64,000 nt of DNA from Neptunomonas concharum (GCF_008630635.1 NZ_CP043869.1:2417160-2481159); one strand, 5' to 3'; shown: positions 24,815 through 34,512, counted from the stretch's first letter. Made by a program: numbers and translations. The notes: generated from the sequence alone by a model not told the origin.

Positions 24815-26901
24815 TTTTTATCGATTAGCAGGCTATCTTTAATTAGACAAAATTGCTGAGTCGCTTTTCGTAGCTCAGCTATTAACACTTTCTGGTTGGC
24901 AAGGCCATGGTTAACCATAACGGCCTCTTCAGGCTGCTGCTGTATCACACGTGTTTCAATTAACGAACGCGATAAATGACTAGAAATCTTTTCATACAAC
25001 TCGGGGTATACTTCAACCAGCCTTGCAAAAGTGGGCGCTGTACTTTCGTAAGGCCTATGATGAAAAGCGAAGCCATAAAGGTTTTGCCATAATCTATCTT
25101 CAGACAAGTGATCCGGCACTGTCGTAGGTGCTTGGTTGAAAAGCAACGTTTCGACTGATGACGATATTTTGTGCAACCAACCCTTTCGAATATAAGGATA
25201 ATCGTGAAAAAATTTCTGCCGCCATTCTTCCACACCTTCTTGTCCTACGCGTGAAATACCTTTAAGCACCAATAACGCATATGATCCACTAACAGGATCC
25301 AGCTGCGTACCTATACGCACAACCTGATATCCATTGGCTTGCCAAAAGGACAGTAGAGGGGGCGCTGCCGCAAAAGCCGCGCCCATGAGTTCTACACCTT
25401 TCTCCCTTGCCCACGTTTCTGCATGGTCTATAAGTGCCATCGCCACACCCTGCCGTCGGTACTCATCAACCACAGCAATTCTCACCACCCTTAAACACCT
25501 TAAAGCACCCGCACTACGGTGTCCTTCTTGAGCAACCAGCAATTGTGGAATCAAGTGCCCTCGGGGCCGACGACGGCCTTGCCATATCTGTTCTGTTAGC
25601 GCCTCGTCTAACTCCCCTTCAATGGCAATAAGTAGCGCTCCTACAATCTGTTGATTATTTTCCGCCAACCAAATAGTGGTGTTGGGACTATCTAATAAAA
25701 TACGAAGGTCACCTGGCGTTGTTCGATAATGCGCATCTACAAGCAACCCAAACAGTGCCGATAATTTCTCAGGATGATCAATCAGCTCTTGCGGGCTTAT
25801 CTCACGATAATGGGTATTACCCATAAAAGCGTACTGTGTCGGGGTATGTTTCAGTAGCAATATTTGATTAAGCAGCGCCTCTAGAGGATCACCATCCGAC
25901 CAACGAATCGGCTTCTCTAGGTCATAGCGATCCAGCTCTGGGCGTAAATCAACTAGACGAGCCATAAAACGCAAGCCAAACCCTCGCCCTGTTCCCTCAT
26001 AACCCTCTGTCGTTGTCGCATAGACAACATGGCGGTAATGCAGCGCAAACGCTTCTAGCAAGTTGACAGATATACCCGCCGCTTCATCAATAATAAGTAC
26101 ATCAGCGCAGTCCTTATGCAAGGGAACATCAGCAGGTAACGCAAAGTGCGGCGTATCACCAGCCTGCTCAAAGAGCGGATGAACAGCCAATTTGGTGGGT
26201 GCTGTTACTTGAACGCTCAACCCCGCTTCATTTAATTTGGCTGCTACTTTGCCTAATGCTGTCGACTTTCCCCGCCCTCTGGGGGCGAGTAACACCGCTG
26301 CTGAATATACTTGAGATAGACAACTGGCCGAAATCTGATCTACCACTGTTTGCTGAGCTAACAATGCACTTTGTAAAGATGGTCGAGCGTGACTAGGCTT
26401 GGGCAGAGATAAACAACCTTTATTCTGGTCAATCCACAAGATATGCGACGATGCCAATAGGCATCGCTTTAGGTGTTCTAAAAAGTAGTTACCCACCGCT
26501 GACAAGGCAAAAGGCAGTACTTTAAGGTGCTCTTTTTGGGGGTCATCAAAAAACGTATCAGCATCCGCTGGTGAGGAGATAAATATGCAAACACCACCAC
26601 CTTTAATCAGACCGGATACTTGTCCAAGGGCATCAGGGTTAATACCACTAAAGCCGTCGTACACAAGAATATCAAACTCTTGGCCTAACAGGCCTTTCGC
26701 CCCTCGAATAGAGCATACGGACAAGCTATCCCAATCGCGCTCTGAAACAACCATGCTCTTAGCCGATGGATGCTGCGTTAAGTACGCCAAAACACTTTCG
26801 TAACACCAATCTGCGGTTCCTGTTATCCAGGCCAAACCTCGAACATAAGGCAACTGCAGATCTTGTCTGTACTGATCGATTAAATGGCTAACGATGCTCA
26901 A
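24811..26901 (-). CDS. tmcA: tRNA(Met) cytidine acetyltransferase
   Basis: A 696-residue enzyme of the usual length. An N-terminal RNA-helicase-like ATPase has a Walker A GRGKSTALG at about 210, DEAAGI near 272-277, and the GNAT domain (about 400-530) has RIAVVDEYRRQGVAMALI as the acetyl-CoA loop, followed by a tRNA-binding tail. It makes N4-acetylcytidine at position 34 of elongator tRNA-Met in the cytoplasm, using acetyl-CoA and ATP or GTP. A degenerate GGDEF-type gene lies 13 bases upstream on the same strand. Confidence 0.95.
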   Translation of the reverse strand: MSIVSHLIDQYRQDLQLPYVRGLAWITGTADWCYESVLAYLTQHPSAKSMVVSERDWDSLSVCSIRGAKGLLGQEFDILVYDGFSGINPDALGQVSGLIKGGGVCIFISSPADADTFFDDPQKEHLKVLPFALSAVGNYFLEHLKRCLLASSHILWIDQNKGCLSLPKPSHARPSLQSALLAQQTVVDQISASCLSQVYSAAVLLAPRGRGKSTALGKVAAKLNEAGLSVQVTAPTKLAVHPLFEQAGDTPHFALPADVPLHKDCADVLIIDEAAGISVNLLEAFALHYRHVVYATTTEGYEGTGRGFGLRFMARLVDLRPELDRYDLEKPIRWSDGDPLEALLNQILLLKHTPTQYAFMGNTHYREISPQELIDHPEKLSALFGLLVDAHYRTTPGDLRILLDSPNTTIWLAENNQQIVGALLIAIEGELDEALTEQIWQGRRRPRGHLIPQLLVAQEGHRSAGALRCLRVVRIAVVDEYRRQGVAMALIDHAETWAREKGVELMGAAFAAAPPLLSFWQANGYQVVRIGTQLDPVSGSYALLVLKGISRVGQEGVEEWRQKFFHDYPYIRKGWLHKISSSVETLLFNQAPTTVPDHLSEDRLWQNLYGFAFHHRPYESTAPTFARLVEVYPELYEKISSHLSRSLIETRVIQQQPEEAVMVNHGLANQKVLIAELRKATQQFCLIKDSLLIDKK

Positions 26902-26914
26902 TCTCTACCCCAAA

Positions 26915-27625
26915 TCAGTAGGAGTAAGTCACAGAAGGGTCGGTATGTTCCTGAGCCTCAAAGCAGACAACACCGCCTTCAAGCAGCGCTTTATTCAGTT
27001 GGGATTGTGCTTTTTCTATTGCGAATGATACCGTCAGCTCGGCTGTCGGCTGCAAAGTACAAACGCCAATACTCACAGGCTCACCAAGATTCAGCTCGTT
27101 GATCGTGCTCAGGCAACGATCTGCCAACTGCTGAACCAGTTCATTCGTGGAGGGAAGTAAGAGGGCGAAGGTTGTATCACTCAAGCGAGCCACGACATCT
27201 CCCGGACGACACACACTTTGTTTTAAGTGTTGGGCCAGTGCTGAAAGATCATTTTGGGCTAATGGGTTAGGGGTGCCTACCAGCATAACGGTCAGAGGTA
27301 CAAACTCTCTCACACAGCGACGACACTCTAACTCCAACTTCGAGAGAAGCTTGCTATTGTCGGGTAAACCTGTAGCCATATCCGTCCCTTTATCAACTGG
27401 GACTTTAGTGCTTTGTTGATATGTAAATTGGGTAAGCCAAACAACCAATGTAGCAGCGCCTAAAAAAGCCAGAACCTTGATGACTAACCCTATGTTGCTG
27501 GGTAGATAGACTACATAAGGCAGAACCAGCGACACAAAAAGCAACCCACACAGACCTATAGCCAACCATAAGATGTGTGTCAGCGATGTATTTTGCTTCG
27601 TAGCCAATACTCTTTCCTCAATCAA
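26915..27625 (-). CDS. membrane protein with degenerate GGDEF-like domain
   Basis: A protein of about 230-236 residues with two N-terminal membrane helices (about 15-38 and 45-65) and a GGDEF-fold domain (about 80-225). The domain keeps ATGLPDNSKLLSKLELECRR and VVARL...TFALLLP, but the signature GG(D/E)EF is replaced by SDTTF, so it cannot be an active diguanylate cyclase. The family call rests on the flanking pattern. Start is uncertain: TTG 27607 has a good GAGGA site, TTG 27625 is the longer choice. It lies 13 bases upstream of tmcA and was likely co-transcribed. Confidence 0.75.
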   Translation of the reverse strand: MIEERVLATKQNTSLTHILWLAIGLCGLLFVSLVLPYVVYLPSNIGLVIKVLAFLGAATLVVWLTQFTYQQSTKVPVDKGTDMATGLPDNSKLLSKLELECRRCVREFVPLTVMLVGTPNPLAQNDLSALAQHLKQSVCRPGDVVARLSDTTFALLLPSTNELVQQLADRCLSTINELNLGEPVSIGVCTLQPTAELTVSFAIEKAQSQLNKALLEGGVVCFEAQEHTDPSVTYSY

Positions 27626-27655
27626 CCGGTTGTTTCAATCAAAGTATAACGTAGA

Positions 27656-28261
27656 TTATTGTCCCCAACGAGCGTGAGACTGATTCAAATAAGCTAATTC
27701 CTCTTCTGTTGACTCGCGCCCCAACACATCATTGCGATGAGGGAAACGACCAAAAGCTTGGATGATGTCACGATGCTGTACTGCAAAATCTAATGCATTA
27801 TCGATACGATGACGGTGCTCCTTTGGCACTTCAGCTAATAGCCCTTCTAAGCACGAAATACAGGTATTTTGATCCACTAGCGACTCTGAGTGTTCAAGGG
27901 GCATGTAGAAAAAGCAGCGCTCACTCGCCTCTAACGCACAATCATGCTGCAGCGGCAAACTCTCTTTCACCAGCTTAAGTGCTAAACCATCACCACTAAA
28001 CGCCTCAGCGGTTCCGCGATAGATGTTCCGTGTAAATTGATCCAACAACAACACTAAGGCTAAACGACCCCTTGGCGTCTCTTTCCAATCCATCAGCTCA
28101 CCCCGCAAGGCTGAGCGAACTTGTGCACCAAACAATCGTTCAATGTCTCTGTCTTGTGCTTCACTCCCCTGCCACCACAAACCCTCCTTGGGAGTGGCCG
28201 GAAAGCCCTCTTCTAACTCACCAAACCAATAAAAGAGTATTTCGTCTATTTCAGCTCTCAT
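27656..28261 (-). CDS. DUF924 family protein
   Basis: A 201-residue protein with the DUF924 markers ILFYWFG at the start, GLWWQGSEAQDRDIERLFG, LALVLLLDQFTRNIYRGTAEAF, and FFYMPLEHSESLVDQ. The fold is all-alpha and TPR-like; no catalytic residues are known for this family and the role is unknown. It lies 30 bases upstream of the degenerate GGDEF gene and 28 bases after smrA on the same strand. Confidence 0.85.
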   Translation of the reverse strand: MRAEIDEILFYWFGELEEGFPATPKEGLWWQGSEAQDRDIERLFGAQVRSALRGELMDWKETPRGRLALVLLLDQFTRNIYRGTAEAFSGDGLALKLVKESLPLQHDCALEASERCFFYMPLEHSESLVDQNTCISCLEGLLAEVPKEHRHRIDNALDFAVQHRDIIQAFGRFPHRNDVLGRESTEEELAYLNQSHARWGQ

Positions 28262-28289
28262 CTCTCCCCCTCAGGGATACCGTTTCTGA

Positions 28290-28868
28290 TTACCGTCGTT
28301 TTTGGTGTTTTTCTAGATTATCTAAACGCGCTTGTTCGCTTTTTCTTAACATTATGTACAAAGCCCCTGTTCCGCCATGTTGTGATTGGGCTGAGTGAAA
28401 AGCCATGACTGACGGCAATTGGGGTAGCCATGCGTTTAAATAAGTTTTTAGCTGATTACCTGAAGAGGTAGGTGATCGCCCGCGCCCTATATTGATCACG
28501 AAGCAACGGATGTTCAAACGCAAGCATTCATCGATGAAGTTGGTCAATTCATCCCTCGCCTGCATCGGAGTTTTCCCCAGTAGATCCAGTCGCGCATCAA
28601 TCGCATAACGGGCTAAGCGTAGATTCCGGTATACACCCTCCTGAACACCATCATGCCGCCACCCAACCGGGTCAAGAGGGTTAAGCATAGGTATAGGAGC
28701 AAGAGACAAGCCACTATCATCTCCGTCCGTAGCCGCCCTTCGACGTTCAATAAAAGTTTCACTATCGATCTCACCCCTCGCTAGCCGGGCTCGATGGCTA
28801 CTGTGTTTAATAGGTTTCACACCTTCCTGCTTCATCTCATCCAAAAAGCTACTTTCTTGAGTGATCAT
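28290..28868 (-). CDS. smrA: Smr-domain endonuclease-like protein SmrA
   Basis: A 192-residue protein from ATG 28868 (an upstream in-frame TTG is less likely). The C-terminal Smr domain (about 95-180) has LDLLGKTPMQARDELTNFI, CFVINIGRGRSPTSSGN and HGGTGALYIMLRK. The usual LDxHG and HGxG motifs are changed to LDLLG and IGRG, though the final HGGTG is kept. Smr domains nick DNA or cleave RNA in ribosome rescue (SmrB). The degree of activity is uncertain because of the substitutions. The next upstream gene is divergent. Confidence 0.8.
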   Translation of the reverse strand: MITQESSFLDEMKQEGVKPIKHSSHRARLARGEIDSETFIERRRAATDGDDSGLSLAPIPMLNPLDPVGWRHDGVQEGVYRNLRLARYAIDARLDLLGKTPMQARDELTNFIDECLRLNIRCFVINIGRGRSPTSSGNQLKTYLNAWLPQLPSVMAFHSAQSQHGGTGALYIMLRKSEQARLDNLEKHQKRR

Positions 28869-28994
28869 AATGAAAATTCCAAGCAAAAGTTTTGAAGGTC
28901 TCTTGAAAATGACTATTCATGATTTTCACCCTTTATTCAACATCAAATCTGCATTAGAGTCGTATGATAGAGGGAAATTATTGAGGCGAAGGTT

Positions 28995-29840
28995 ATGGTT
29001 CGGGCGATTTTAGTGATTCTTATTCTAATACTCATGGCTGTGGGCTACTTCTACTTATCGCCCACCTCTATGAACATATCCGACCAGCAACAGCCAATAA
29101 AGCCAGAGCATTCACTTGTAGAATCTAAACCCTTGACTGAGCATGAACTGGCAAATGCTAAAGCACATATCAGTGAGATCACGTCCAACCCTGATTCAAC
29201 CCTTGATGCAACGACCGCCAGCCACTTTGTGACAAAAGACCAACTGCTCAAACTCCCTGCCCTAAGCAACGAAGCAACCTCGACTGAAATCGTCAACTCT
29301 GACAGCAGTGAACAACCGGGTAGCGCTAAGACATTTGCAGTGTCTCTCAATAACCTCTACTCACAAGACAAGTCGACAAAAGTTAACAAGGTAGCCGATA
29401 TTAGGGCCTCCATTCAGTCAGGAGAAGCCACATCGGGCTCTCTGGTTAGGTTACAGGAACTATTGGACCAACCGGATGGTGATGGCAAGCGAATTTTCTA
29501 CATACATGCTGTGAAGCCAAACGACGAGCAGGGTATCTGGGGTATCCTACAGAGCGGCCTTACCGAAACGTTTGCTAGGGGTATTAAACTTCCCCAAAAT
29601 GAGAAAGTGGTAACCGCAAACATACCGATAGAAGCGGATGAAGTCTTAGCTAACCGAAAAAGTTCATATCTGGGTAAACTCCTACATGATAAAGTAGAAA
29701 CCACTTACATCTACAACTACCGACAGGGTTTACTCGGGCAGAACCCGAACCTGATCTCTCCTGGTCAACAACTCATTATTGTGACCTTTACCGAGGATGA
29801 GTTATTGAACGTGTACCAACACTTCTCCCAATCGGAATAG
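28995..29840 (+). CDS. membrane-anchored periplasmic protein, unknown
   Basis: A 281-residue protein: one N-terminal anchor (about 4-22), a Ser/Thr/Glu-rich linker (about 25-110), then a folded C-terminal domain (about 165-280). It contains RIFYIHAVKPNDEQGIWGIL, LPQNEKVVTANIP and NPNLISPGQQLIIVTF. The last part resembles the shape of a LysM/SH3-like ending, but the match is not good enough to name a family. ATG follows GAGGCGAAGG-like sequence. It is a single gene with yaiI next, 50 bases on. Confidence 0.65.
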   Translation: MVRAILVILILILMAVGYFYLSPTSMNISDQQQPIKPEHSLVESKPLTEHELANAKAHISEITSNPDSTLDATTASHFVTKDQLLKLPALSNEATSTEIVNSDSSEQPGSAKTFAVSLNNLYSQDKSTKVNKVADIRASIQSGEATSGSLVRLQELLDQPDGDGKRIFYIHAVKPNDEQGIWGILQSGLTETFARGIKLPQNEKVVTANIPIEADEVLANRKSSYLGKLLHDKVETTYIYNYRQGLLGQNPNLISPGQQLIIVTFTEDELLNVYQHFSQSE

Positions 29841-29890
29841 GTCACCTCGATCACACTGCCATAAGATACCAATAGATCTCAGGAGTAATT

Positions 29891-30340
29891 ATGCATATCT
29901 GGGTTGATGCCGATGCCTGTCCACGGGTCATTAAAGATATTTTATTTCGGGCCGCGGAGCGTACCCAAACCCCCATGACATTGGTCGCCAATCAGTTTCT
30001 ATCAACACCACCTTGCCCAATTATCACCTCAGTACAAGTAGCAGCAGGCTTTGATGTGGCTGATAACTATATAGTACAGAAAGCCCAACCTGGGGATTTG
30101 GTCATTACCGCTGACATACCATTGGCCTCCGAAGTTGTCGACAAAAAAGCCGTTGCTCTCAATCCCAGAGGGGAGCTTTATACAAAAGAAAACATTCGAC
30201 AACGGCTGTCTATGCGCGACTTTTTAGATACGCTAAGAAGCAGCGGTGTGGATACCGGTGGACCTAAAAGCTTTAGCGAACAAGATAGGCGTGAATTTGC
30301 GAACCAGCTTGATCGTTTGTTAGCCAAACTGGCCCGGTAA
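29891..30340 (+). CDS. yaiI: UPF0178/YaiI family protein
   Basis: A 149-residue protein with the whole family pattern: [29 protein letters not shown], the [27 protein letters not shown] block, and [17 protein letters not shown] at the end. The fold is PIN-like (NYN-related), with acidic residues near D6, D8 and D55, so RNA nuclease activity has been suggested, but the function is not established. AGGAG precedes the ATG. It converges with the DUF1285 gene. Confidence 0.9.
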   Translation: MHIWVDADACPRVIKDILFRAAERTQTPMTLVANQFLSTPPCPIITSVQVAAGFDVADNYIVQKAQPGDLVITADIPLASEVVDKKAVALNPRGELYTKENIRQRLSMRDFLDTLRSSGVDTGGPKSFSEQDRREFANQLDRLLAKLAR

Positions 30341-30349
30341 CGGAGCTAT

Positions 30350-30925
30350 TTATTCATTCTGCCCTAAGATAAAGCGCTCCCCATGGCTGTGAACAACTAA
30401 GCAGGAGATCCCGTTTACCTCTTCCTCTTGAGCTAAACTCACCAACTCATAAAAAACGGTACGGTTAATCAGCCCTTCCATACCATAACGTACAGCCAAA
30501 TAGGGGGAGGGCTCGCCACTCTCAGTGCTCGTCTCGACTCGTAGAGGAAACTGCTTGCTCGCCTCAATACGATCTCCTGTTTGGCTGGTAAATAACAGTA
30601 CCTGATCATCACCTGAGCCGCACACTTCCATATGTATGAAGTGAAAAGGCACATCATCAACCTGTATACCTACCTTTTCTACAGGAGTTTTTAAAAAATA
30701 CGCGTCACCCTCTTTCCACAAAACCGTCGAAAACAGTTTAACCATCGAGGCTCTACCAATCGGTGTACCTTCATATAACCATGTTCCGTCTCGTTTGATG
30801 CGAAGATTAATATCGCCACAAAATTCAGGGTTCCATTTATCTAAGGGGGGATGACCTTTACCTGAAGCCTCATCTATCTGTCGGCTCACTTGAGTAAAAT
30901 CAAATGTCGGTTTATCCAGCTTCAT
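30350..30925 (-). CDS. DUF1285 family protein
   Basis: A 191-residue soluble protein beginning MKLDKPTFDFTQVSRQIDEA. Family markers include PPLDKWNPEFCGDINLRIKRDGTWLYEGTPIGR, LVKLFSTVLWKEGD-like and YFLKTPVEKVGIQVDDVPFHF. ATG 30925 is chosen over in-frame upstream starts because GAGGAG lies nine bases before it and the extension is low in pattern. The protein folds as two beta modules in known structures; its function is not known. Confidence 0.82.
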   Translation of the reverse strand: MKLDKPTFDFTQVSRQIDEASGKGHPPLDKWNPEFCGDINLRIKRDGTWLYEGTPIGRASMVKLFSTVLWKEGDAYFLKTPVEKVGIQVDDVPFHFIHMEVCGSGDDQVLLFTSQTGDRIEASKQFPLRVETSTESGEPSPYLAVRYGMEGLINRTVFYELVSLAQEEEVNGISCLVVHSHGERFILGQNE

Positions 30926-31079
30926 TAGGGGCACTCCTCTTTTCTTTGTGAACATCATCTTATCTTCATTAAAAAAGCTCAACTTAAATCAAAAAAATTT
31001 CACCTCCATCAACAAACACATGAATAGTATTCACTGTTAGAATAACCTTAATCTAATTTCAGACATCGGCCTTCTCGTT

Positions 31080-32033
31080 ATGAACCCTACGCTTAAATCT
31101 CGTTTTTCTGACCCATCCCGCGGCGTCTACTTCGTGGGTACAACGCCTCCTAAAGACAATACATCGCAGGAGAATGTCAGTGATATTGCCGATAAACTGT
31201 TAGGGCGTCTATCAGCCATCGACTATGACGGTATGATTGTCTACGATATTCAGGATGAGAGCAGCCGCACGGATAAGCCTCGCCCCTTCCCATTCATGAA
31301 AACCTATGATCCCCGTGAATACTCGCGCATCATTCGTGAGAAATCCCAACATCCAGTGATCACTTACAAAAGCGTCTCACAAAGAGATCGAGCTGATTTC
31401 GATAACTGGCTAGAAGAGGCATGGGAACATTATGGTATTCGAGATATTGTCATGGTCGGTAGCCCATCATCTGACGGAGAGGTGCGTTTATCACTCAATG
31501 AGGCCTATAAAGCGTTGGCAGAACATCGTGCCGATTACAATCTTGGTGGTGTCACCATTGCAGAACGCCATGCAAAAAAAGGGGATGAGCATCTACGTTT
31601 AATGCAAAAAGGGGATCAAGGCTGTACTTTTTTTGTTTCCCAAGCCGTTTACAATGCGCAAGCCACGATTGATATGCTGAGCCGGTACGCTCGCGAGTGC
31701 AAAGAAAGAGAGGTTGAACCGCGCCGTGTGATTCTCACCTTTACTCCTTGCGGAAGTGCGAAAACCTTGGAATTTATGGAGTGGCTGGGGATCTCTGTCC
31801 CAGAAGCGACACGCTATCGGGTTCTGGATGCGCATAACCCTCTTGCTGAGTCTATTCGGGTTTGCCGAAGCAATCTGGAGCAAATCCTTGAAGCTTGCTT
31901 ACCTCTAGGTATTCCATTGGGTCTGAATATAGAGAGTTTGACTAATCGTAAAGATGAGATCGATGCCTCCATTCGTTTATTTAAACTCCTGAAGGCAACA
32001 CTGGACCTCAAGTTAGCTGAGCAAACCCTCTAA
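31080..32033 (+). CDS. methylenetetrahydrofolate reductase-like protein
   Basis: A 317-residue TIM-barrel protein related to MetF but diverged. It has GVYFVGTTPPKD at the start, where MetF has its FEFFPP strand, an IVMVGSPSSDG segment, GGVTIAERHAKKGDEHLRLMQKGDQGCTFFVSQAVYN (the flavin-domain region), and VILTFTPCGSAKTLEFMEWLGI. It may be a folate or flavin enzyme other than authentic MetF; its physiological substrate is uncertain. It stands alone with its own promoter space. Confidence 0.7.
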   Translation: MNPTLKSRFSDPSRGVYFVGTTPPKDNTSQENVSDIADKLLGRLSAIDYDGMIVYDIQDESSRTDKPRPFPFMKTYDPREYSRIIREKSQHPVITYKSVSQRDRADFDNWLEEAWEHYGIRDIVMVGSPSSDGEVRLSLNEAYKALAEHRADYNLGGVTIAERHAKKGDEHLRLMQKGDQGCTFFVSQAVYNAQATIDMLSRYARECKEREVEPRRVILTFTPCGSAKTLEFMEWLGISVPEATRYRVLDAHNPLAESIRVCRSNLEQILEACLPLGIPLGLNIESLTNRKDEIDASIRLFKLLKATLDLKLAEQTL

Positions 32034-32047
32034 ATCTATTAATGTAA

Positions 32048-32800
32048 CTATTCCTGAGCGCTGCTGAGCTTCTGCAGCGCATCGGATACCTCTTGGTATC
32101 GCTTGGGTGTCCAGATGATCACCTGCCGCTGCTTATCTAGCTCATATTCAACATTCATCAAAAAATCCATTCCCAGCAGACCATCAAAGGCGCCGCCAGG
32201 TGCTTTATTATCGATCACCGATGAGCGGATGTTTTTCGCCTGAAAAGGCCCTACTTTGATACGATCCAGTTCAAGACTACTGACCTTAATCACGCCTCCA
32301 CCAGCTACTCTCGCGTACCCCGAAAACTCGCTGTCCGCATTTAAACGCTCTAAAGCGTCTCGATGAAACACCGTGCCACTGGCTCCGGTATCCATTAATA
32401 GCGTCACATCTGTACTTTTTCCTTGGTAGGTTACTGAAACAGGCACCAAAACCTGATTGTTCTTAATAACCACCGGTGTTTCCATCATATTTAACATGCG
32501 CTGTAAACGGCGCAGATCAGACCGTCCTTTTAGTGAGGAGGAGGCTTTCTTGTTAGATTCAGAAAATTGGCTGGTATTGCTGACCTGTGCCGACGGGTTC
32601 TGTAACTTAATTTGATCCAAATACTCCCTCGGTACTTTACTTAAGCTACCTACATAAATCTTCTTACCTTTACTATCCGTGTAATGGTAAATCTCCGCCT
32701 GAGCCTTACCCATCATGAGTAGCAATAACACTGCTATCATGCAAAACAGGATAGCGACTACCCTGATTTGCTGACAACGTTTGCATTTTTTCTTTTGCAT
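32048..32800 (-). CDS. DUF4124 + retropepsin-like aspartic protease
   Basis: A 250-residue protein: a signal anchor (about 12-32), a DUF4124 region (EIYHYTDSKGKKIYVGSLSKVP), a linker, and a retropepsin-like domain (about 108-235) with the catalytic triplet DTGAS at 137-141 and the flap-side GLLGMDFL later. These clan AA proteases act in the periplasm; the known bacterial members of this layout have unclear substrates. It is last in the dgt-yciH operon, 3 bases after yciH. Confidence 0.8.
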   Translation of the reverse strand: MQKKKCKRCQQIRVVAILFCMIAVLLLLMMGKAQAEIYHYTDSKGKKIYVGSLSKVPREYLDQIKLQNPSAQVSNTSQFSESNKKASSSLKGRSDLRRLQRMLNMMETPVVIKNNQVLVPVSVTYQGKSTDVTLLMDTGASGTVFHRDALERLNADSEFSGYARVAGGGVIKVSSLELDRIKVGPFQAKNIRSSVIDNKAPGGAFDGLLGMDFLMNVEYELDKQRQVIIWTPKRYQEVSDALQKLSSAQE

Positions 32801-32803
32801 TTA

Positions 32804-33178
32804 CTAGCCTCCCGCCAGCTTAACCTTATATCCTTTCTTCTCAAGAAACGCCTTAAGTGTATCTCGATGATCTCCCTGAATCTCAATAACAGCTTCTTTC
32901 AAAGACCCACCCGTACCACAATGTTGCTTGAGTTGCTTTGCAAGTTGTTTCAACTTATTCGAGTCTAATGGCACACCGGACACCGTCGTCACGCCTTTAC
33001 CCTTGCGGCCTGATGTTTCTCTACGAATCCGGACAATACCATCTAATGAAGCAAGACGCGCCTCATCAGCATTTTCGCTACAACAACAGCGATCTTTGGC
33101 CTGGCGACAGTCTGGGCACGTATCGCCATTCTCTGTGGAGTAAACCAATCGACTAAGTTGATCCTGTAATGATGCCAT
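32804..33178 (-). CDS. yciH: SUI1/eIF1-like translation factor YciH
   Basis: A 124-residue protein. The N-terminal segment has a CPDCRQAKDRCCC cysteine cluster, and the SUI1 domain (about 45-120) includes TVSGVPLDSNKLKQLAKQLK, GTGGSLKEAVIEIQGDHRD and LEKKGYKVKLAGG. YciH resembles eukaryotic eIF1 and influences start-codon fidelity. It lies 11 bases after dgt. Because a gene in this window seems to use ATT, this start-fidelity factor is of some added interest. Confidence 0.9.
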   Translation of the reverse strand: MASLQDQLSRLVYSTENGDTCPDCRQAKDRCCCSENADEARLASLDGIVRIRRETSGRKGKGVTTVSGVPLDSNKLKQLAKQLKQHCGTGGSLKEAVIEIQGDHRDTLKAFLEKKGYKVKLAGG

Positions 33179-33189
33179 TGTTCCTTTCT

Positions 33190-34512
33190 CTACCGTGATA
33201 AGCCGCCAATTTGCCTCGCTAAGTAGGCAGCATAGTTATCTGTCATACCGCTGATAAAATCCAACGCGCGCATATAAGCATGATACAACGACCAACTCGG
33301 ATCTGGGGCATGAATACTCATTAAGCTGATAATTTTTTCACTACGATAGCTCAAATCTTCGCTGCCACCCTTTTGATGCTGCTCATAAACGGCGTGGCAG
33401 AATGCCTCTAATAAAGTCCCTAGACAACTGTAAGCACCAACTTCCAATTCAGTTTTTCGCGTATCGGGGAAAACCTTCATTTTCGCTAATGTTTTAGCCG
33501 CCCCGACCCCTTCTTTCACACCCTTATCACCATCACTTAACAGCTCACCTTGATAGTCACCGGACATAATCGCATCATAGTTGCCAATAAATGCACTCAC
33601 TGCCGAGTTAACCATATTCTCAATAGCCTTACCCCGAAGCGCCGAGATCTTTCGACGGGCCGATGCTTGAGAGTGGAAGATAGCATCCTCAAACTCTTCA
33701 TCCCCGCATAGCTGCAGCAAAATAGGCTTAATCGAGTCAAACGTAAGAATGTTCAGTTCTATCGCATCTTCAAGGTCAAGAATGGTATAGCAAATATCAT
33801 CCGCAGCCTCCATCAAGTAGGCCAAGGGGTGACGGCACCAATGGTGCTGGCCTAAAGACACCAAACCTAGCTCGCGACCTAGTTTATCTAAGGTCTCTAC
33901 TTCTGTAAGGTAACTGCTGAATTTACCTTTTCCCGTAGCATGCGTAGCCGTCCAAGGGTATTTAAGCAACGTACCCAGCGTTGGATACGTAAGACGAAGC
34001 CCACCGTCATATAGGTGGTTTTCAATGCAAGTTACAACCCGAAAACCCTGTGCATTACCCTCAAAGGTTTCAAGATCTAAGCGCTCTAAAGGAGAAAGAG
34101 GCTCCAAAAAACGTGTATGTTGAGGCTGCTTAAACCAATCTCGAATCGCATACTCACCTGCATGTCCGAAAGGAGGATTACCAATATCGTGAGCAAGACA
34201 GGCTGACTGAACAATCATCCCCATATCATGTGAGTTCGCCCAAGGCGGCAATCGTTCAGCTAACAACTCGCCCACCCGAATACCTAAACTCCGACCGACA
34301 CTACCTACCTCGATAGAGTGGGTCAGACGTGTGTGAATGTGATCATTCAAAGCGAGTGGGTGAACTTGCGTTTTTCGCCCTAAACGACGAAATGCACTGG
34401 AAAACACAATCCGATCATGATCCTTATGAAAATGACTGCGCCCCACTTCGGGCAGTCCTACTAACTCATGACCATGGCGCTTGATAGTTAGCAGTTTATC
34501 CCACTGCATCAT
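33190..34512 (-). CDS. dgt: deoxyguanosinetriphosphate triphosphohydrolase (HD-domain)
   Basis: A 440-residue dNTPase of the Dgt type. It contains the HD-domain residues in RLTHSIEVGSVGRSLG, HDIGNPPFGHAGE, and EAADDICYTILDLEDAIE. The enzyme splits dGTP to deoxyguanosine plus triphosphate and helps balance nucleotide pools. It is the first gene of the leftward operon dgt-yciH-protease. Length and motifs are full. Confidence 0.93.
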   Translation of the reverse strand: MMQWDKLLTIKRHGHELVGLPEVGRSHFHKDHDRIVFSSAFRRLGRKTQVHPLALNDHIHTRLTHSIEVGSVGRSLGIRVGELLAERLPPWANSHDMGMIVQSACLAHDIGNPPFGHAGEYAIRDWFKQPQHTRFLEPLSPLERLDLETFEGNAQGFRVVTCIENHLYDGGLRLTYPTLGTLLKYPWTATHATGKGKFSSYLTEVETLDKLGRELGLVSLGQHHWCRHPLAYLMEAADDICYTILDLEDAIELNILTFDSIKPILLQLCGDEEFEDAIFHSQASARRKISALRGKAIENMVNSAVSAFIGNYDAIMSGDYQGELLSDGDKGVKEGVGAAKTLAKMKVFPDTRKTELEVGAYSCLGTLLEAFCHAVYEQHQKGGSEDLSYRSEKIISLMSIHAPDPSWSLYHAYMRALDFISGMTDNYAAYLARQIGGLSR

